The notes under the pieces were generated by a model. The model searched no databases and was not told the DNA's origin. It worked only from the letters and a program-made list of their open reading frames with translations. This document shows positions 19,601 through 21,925 of a stretch of DNA of 21,925 bases, in pieces (position 1 is the first letter of the stretch; each line of letters starts with the position of its first letter). Position numbers and translations under genes: made by a program. The DNA is taken from IMG/VR virus record IMGVR_UViG_3300017769_000151, positions 1 to 21,925 of that record. One strand, given 5' to 3'. This DNA comes from a virus.

Positions 19601-20116
19601 AATACGGATGACCTTATTAGCAAAGCTAACAGAACATATGGTATGAGTGTAGTTAAAGCTAACTTAATGGCTAAAGGAACTAATGTATTGTCAAGATCAA
19701 AGATTACACAACTAGCAAAAGATATGATGACAAAAGATATGGAGATGAAAGAGAGATCGGCTAAAGCAAGACAAGCGTTTGAAGATTATTCTGACAGTTC
19801 ATCTGATTCTGGAGTTACTCAAGATTTGTCAGATGTTGTATCTGATAGAGATAAAGCACAAGCTGCTGCAGAAGCAGGATTTAATGTTGATGAAACTTTT
19901 GGTGGTGGATCAGCACCTTCTTCTCCTAACTTTAGTAATGTATCGGATGATTCAGGAGGAAGTGAACCTGATAGTGGAGGAGGTTATGGCTCAGATGACT
20001 CTGGAACTATGGGAGGTGAAGAGGTCGCTAAAGGTTCTCTTATAACTAAACGCAAAACATCAGGTAAATTAAAGAAAAAGTATATGAAGCGAGGTGGATT
20101 AGCTTCACGTAAATAA
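16622..20116 (+). CDS. Large internal or structural protein with HExxH zinc-peptidase domain (1164 aa)
   Basis: An 1164-residue multi-part protein. Part 1 (1-150): a helical start and a Gly/Ala-rich stretch (GLQGLAIGPVTGLLGLPSDI) that may contact membranes. Part 2 (about 230-400): a zincin-like domain with HEIQH at 376-380 (Zn ligands H376 and H380, catalytic E377), preceded by a WEIDTTDAELKG segment and followed by REGF, as in polyvalent phage proteins that carry a peptidase. Part 3 (about 605-715): GGLKDEGGTVDPVSGND and SEGEFVFPADVVRFIGLEKL, a segment I know from marine phage structural proteins. Part 4: Pro/Gly/Gln-rich, EYVNEAGMKLQIPFKDGQP near residue 816, a helical region, a Ser/Asp/Gly-rich tail, and MKRGGLASRK at the end. 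It lies between portal and scaffold. It may be an ejected internal virion protein whose peptidase acts on host or phage proteins (inference). Confidence 0.85.
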   Translation: MSVETRRKEREPKTETEKALMAQKTKEGLQGLAIGPVTGLLGLPSDIIDLANMANDAIAKYGADTTIAQFSKLIKPQLDAVQEKYGRDAFDKGFTELTGIKSDPTRPAQFLGELVSLGGVAKTGVKGAKLVGETISDTYKGAKKLFEDSTLPPPDNLAAQTVGATKPVDQLEQTKKLLDKEKAITTEAPNIIPPDEFINAPKTTRMSMAGNRTPTGKQQITKYRELDKTKKYNPDELFEMTGVYKGSDGEFRWEIDTTDAELKGLNIIKNAKDGDAVALSSILKFDRLYQEYFEPLKVRKLLSRYNYKPMKNVSVVLRKGTDEDGRALAAYTPSSDVITLYTDRIYNATLDAANKAQDFKNIDKLYEYQLESTLLHEIQHAIQGREGFTRGSATQNFIRSGYEQDIKTNNELLDQSYFRFFNEFESENALTGLSGRDRLDKVSNYVKLAFEENPNLSDGAINSIIKAEIRNLDRAGVGLSSVKKEQVLRSYFSNIQRHYKNKKILDDEYDTAYKSYRDVYGEKEANLVQKRFEERRNLRALMSMDTGQATKSDIEKVQKEMRQKSPPSDMMGLTRSERERQDVLARTDPITGKVKRKVSIKNLAKGGDMKKQMDLFQEGGLKDEGGTVDPVSGNDVPPGSTQEEVRDDIPAQLSEGEFVFPADVVRFIGLEKLMTLRQEAKAGLKRMEEMGQMGNSDEATLPDDMPFTIDDLDMEDEQEYNQGGVVRAQAGTFVAPGAGITTTPSQFTGQALPSATNIPNYVAPNIPPPAPAPLGGFRPLTTSAQTGQQNMGTTPTFQTLIGRRPGQYDEFREYVNEAGMKLQIPFKDGQPIYPIPEGYTFVDPEEEKVVDPKVTDVKPQTTRVTEESGDDGGDGSKTSAVDLTGAPLSYKSIFDMDKLDTALKDIAFGQLNLFDLKGATMRGITGNVDINNVTLEFQKEVMGKFKDNLVNKYGQNFNLASMNDIERNSLAESLNKSSDMVKNVLTDSNDNPLNTDDLISKANRTYGMSVVKANLMAKGTNVLSRSKITQLAKDMMTKDMEMKERSAKARQAFEDYSDSSSDSGVTQDLSDVVSDRDKAQAAAEAGFNVDETFGGGSAPSSPNFSNVSDDSGGSEPDSGGGYGSDDSGTMGGEEVAKGSLITKRKTSGKLKKKYMKRGGLASRK

Positions 20117-20175
20117 TCCACATACTAGCTACTTATCCCCCAACGATATGGCTACGATAACCCTAGGAGAAAACA
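20117..20175 (+). other. Short gap before the scaffold gene
   Basis: 59 bp between the stop of the 1164-residue protein and the scaffold ATG. It holds the scaffold ribosome binding site (AGGAG). I see no promoter or terminator. Confidence 0.55.
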
Positions 20176-21063
20176 ATGGCAGAACAAGCACAAGAAATGG
20201 TGGTAGATGCTACACCAAATAAAAAAGCATTTATGGAAAAGCGTTCTACTCATGAAGATAGAATTAAAAAAGATGAGCAGGAGCTTGAAGAACTAAAGAA
20301 ACAAGTTGAAGGTGAAGCTGAAGAACCTGTTACAGAAGAGAAAGCAGAGGATGAGGAAAAACCGAAGAACGCTGAAGAAAGAACTTTCAAAAAGCGTTAC
20401 GGAGACCTACGTAGACACTCTCAAGAAAAAGAAAGAGAGTTCCAAAAACAACTTGACGAGTTAAAAGGGCAACTAGAAAAGGCAACTAAGAAAGAGATAA
20501 AGTTACCTAAGACAGAAGCCGAGATAGAAAATTGGACAAAAGAATATCCTGATGTAGCAGGAATAGTAGAAACAATCGCTATCAAGAAAGCAAAAGAACA
20601 ATCTGATGCTTTAGAAAAAAGAATCAAAGAGATTGATGAATTAAATGCAAGAACTACAAAGGAACGTGCAGAAGTAGAATTACTGAAGATACATCCTGAT
20701 TTTGCAGATATAAGAGATAGTGATGACTTTCACGAATGGGCAGACGAACAACCGAAATGGGTACAAGAGGCACTTTATGAAAACGACAACGATGCAAGAT
20801 CAGCAGCTAGAGCTATTGATCTATATAAATCAGATAGAGGCATTGGCAAGAAAGACACGAAAAAGAGTAGTAAGAGTGCTGCTTCGGAAGTTAAAGCAAA
20901 AAATACTAGGTCTGTTCCTGATCCTGAAGGAAACACCAATAAGATTTTAGAGTCGGAAGTACAGAGAATGTCTGCAGATGAATACGAAAAGAATGCAGAT
21001 ACAATCATGGAATCTATCCGATCAGGTAATTTTGTCTACGATGTATCTGGTTCTGCTAGATAA
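20176..21063 (+). CDS. Capsid scaffolding protein (probable)
   Basis: A 295-residue, highly charged protein with long helical, Glu/Lys-rich stretches (DRIKKDEQELEELKKQVEGE and KEREFQKQLDELKGQLEKAT), a small folded-looking core (IHPDFADIRDSDDFHEWADE, about 177-196) and a Ser/Lys-rich end. It lies directly before the major capsid gene. Composition, size and position match phage scaffolding proteins, which line the prohead interior and leave before or during packaging. AGGAG lies 7 nt before the ATG. No protease motif is seen in it. Confidence 0.85.
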   Translation: MAEQAQEMVVDATPNKKAFMEKRSTHEDRIKKDEQELEELKKQVEGEAEEPVTEEKAEDEEKPKNAEERTFKKRYGDLRRHSQEKEREFQKQLDELKGQLEKATKKEIKLPKTEAEIENWTKEYPDVAGIVETIAIKKAKEQSDALEKRIKEIDELNARTTKERAEVELLKIHPDFADIRDSDDFHEWADEQPKWVQEALYENDNDARSAARAIDLYKSDRGIGKKDTKKSSKSAASEVKAKNTRSVPDPEGNTNKILESEVQRMSADEYEKNADTIMESIRSGNFVYDVSGSAR

Positions 21064-21285
21064 TTAGTTGACAAAGTGTTATTTATAGGTATAACTATAG
21101 GTAACTAAAAATGTGACCTCTCCACGTGGACAACTCACATACTATACTACACTTGAAAGCCTACCTGATGGTATGAGCCTATGTTTAAGTAGCTATTAAG
21201 CATACACCTCACAACTATTAGCCGATGACGAGTAAAACTGTCGTATACTTTATGTATACATTTGTTTATTTCAATGGAGATAAAA
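21064..21285 (+). other. Non-coding leader before the major capsid gene
   Basis: Over 200 nt without a gene. It carries a promoter (21068-21095), a perfect 10-bp palindrome TCCACGTGGA (21121-21130), a hairpin TACC-TGAT-GGTA just after it, and GTATAC-TTTAT-GTATAC (21243-21259), a 6-bp stem with a 5-nt loop close to the capsid start. AATGGAG provides the capsid ribosome binding site. The leader may be structured, but I match no known RNA family. Confidence 0.55.
21068..21095 (+). promoter_or_regulatory. Sigma-70-type promoter before the major capsid gene
   Basis: TTGACA (21068-21073), a 16-bp spacer and TATAAC (21090-21095). It begins 5 bp after the scaffold stop and would give the capsid gene its own transcript with a leader of about 185 nt. 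Confidence 0.7.
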
Positions 21286-21925
21286 ATGGCATTTAAAACT
21301 GCAGCAGGTTATGGTAATCTGCCTAATGGTAATTTCTCCCCAGTTATTTACTCTAAGCAGGTTCAGTTAGCCTTCAGAAAAACTTCCGTTGTTGAAAATA
21401 TCACTAACTCCGATTATTTTGGAGAGATATCCAACATGGGTGATTCTGTAAAAATTATCAAAGAGCCAGAGATCACTGTCAAGGAATATGCTAGAGGTGC
21501 AAACGTACAACCTCAAGACCTTGATGATGAGGACTTCACATTGACTATTGACAAAGCGAATTACTTTGCTTTCAAGATAGACGATATTGAAGAGGCTCAC
21601 AGTCACGTAAACTTCTCTCAACTAGCAAGTGACAGAGCAGGTTACAGACTTAAAGACAACTATGACCAAGACGTTCTTGGTTACCTATCAGGATTTGCAC
21701 AAGCATCTAACAATGCTGTAGCAAGTTCAGCTAACGCAACAGTTAATGGAACTAAAGCAGTGTCAACTGCAGGTTCAGACGAATTGTTGACAAGCATGAA
21801 GCTAAGAAAAGATAGCTTTGGTAACATCACTACTTCTAGTGCTGGTGACCACTCTATCCCAATAGCTCCAAGACTAGGTGGTGCAACTGCACAAGCAACT
21901 GCTACAGCTACTCCTTTACAGGTTA
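21286..21925 (+). CDS. Major capsid protein, N-terminal part (cut by window edge)
   Basis: An open frame of 213 codons that runs off the right edge without a stop. ATG 21286 has TGGAG 7 nt upstream. It begins MAFKTAAGYGNLPNGNFSP and continues YSKQVQLAFRKTSVVENITN, then EISNMGDSVKIIKEPEITVK. This resembles HK97-fold or P22-like coat proteins in which an N-terminal arm is followed by strand-rich VxIxxxP repeats. It lies straight after the scaffold, behind its own promoter, the standard place for the coat gene. The exact fold family is inferred, and the C-terminal half is not visible. Confidence 0.88.
   Translation, partial: MAFKTAAGYGNLPNGNFSPVIYSKQVQLAFRKTSVVENITNSDYFGEISNMGDSVKIIKEPEITVKEYARGANVQPQDLDDEDFTLTIDKANYFAFKIDDIEEAHSHVNFSQLASDRAGYRLKDNYDQDVLGYLSGFAQASNNAVASSANATVNGTKAVSTAGSDELLTSMKLRKDSFGNITTSSAGDHSIPIAPRLGGATAQATATATPLQV

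Noticed and set aside
21100-21240. Hammerhead-ribozyme-like words (CTGATGG, and CCGATGA with an upstream GAAA) in the capsid leader
   Set aside because: The core does not fit: a required U or A is replaced in each case, and the stems that should flank GAAA and the core do not pair properly.
1-21925. tRNA genes, CRISPR arrays and insertion sequences
   Set aside because: No cloverleaf-like sequences, spaced direct repeats or transposase genes were seen. The palindromes are too short and irregularly spaced for a CRISPR.

Overview
The window looks like part of the genome of a tailed double-stranded DNA phage. It is A+T-rich, tightly packed and full of short overlapping genes. Late genes appear in the order holin, endolysin, small and large terminase, portal, an internal or structural protein, scaffold, major capsid protein. 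Two gene types (a GTA-type three-helix holin and a DUF1289 cysteine motif) are common in or around Proteobacteria, and many of the small basic late proteins are of kinds I associate with marine phages. A marine alphaproteobacterial host is therefore my inference, not something the sequence proves. I saw no tRNA, rRNA, CRISPR array, insertion sequence or integrase.

Left arm (1 to 6163, minus strand): an early-type region of at least 15 small genes read leftward. It has a C5 cytosine methyltransferase, a GP88-like cysteine protein, a coiled-coil protein, several single- or double-span membrane miniproteins, and many proteins I cannot identify. Neighbours mostly overlap or abut (TAATG junctions), and most have a clear AGGAG-type ribosome binding site. 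The arm carries ten identical copies of a 15-bp near-palindrome, GTCCCAAGTTGGGAC on the transcribed strand. All ten have the same orientation, and none occurs in the right arm. Copies sit 12 to 18 nt before start codons, next to two TTGACA promoters, inside two genes in one reading frame, and in the control region.

Centre (6164 to 6855): a divergent control region of about 690 bp. It holds a leftward promoter with an adjacent palindrome, a perfect 16-bp bacterial parS centromere site (6382 to 6397), another palindrome, and a rightward promoter that matches the sigma-70 consensus exactly (TTGACA, 17 bp, TATAAT).

Right arm (6856 to 21925, plus strand): first small proteins, many strongly basic (LysM, HNH-like, Lys/Gly repeat, Cys-rich and DUF1289 proteins). 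Then come a holin, a NifU-like Fe-S protein, a second exact-consensus promoter, the endolysin, the terminase subunits, the portal, a 1164-residue protein with an HEIQH zinc-protease motif, the scaffold, and the start of the major capsid gene behind its own promoter and a leader of about 200 nt. Tail genes presumably lie beyond the right edge and replication genes beyond the left.

The layout reads as a genetic switch. A palindrome-binding regulator may act on leftward promoters and also inside the leftward operon, much like the operators and stoperators of mycobacteriophage L5, while host sigma-70 promoters drive lysis and assembly. The parS site suggests that the genome engages host ParB, perhaps to segregate as a plasmid or to regulate the switch. 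No repressor, ParA or ParB gene is in the window, so this model is inference.
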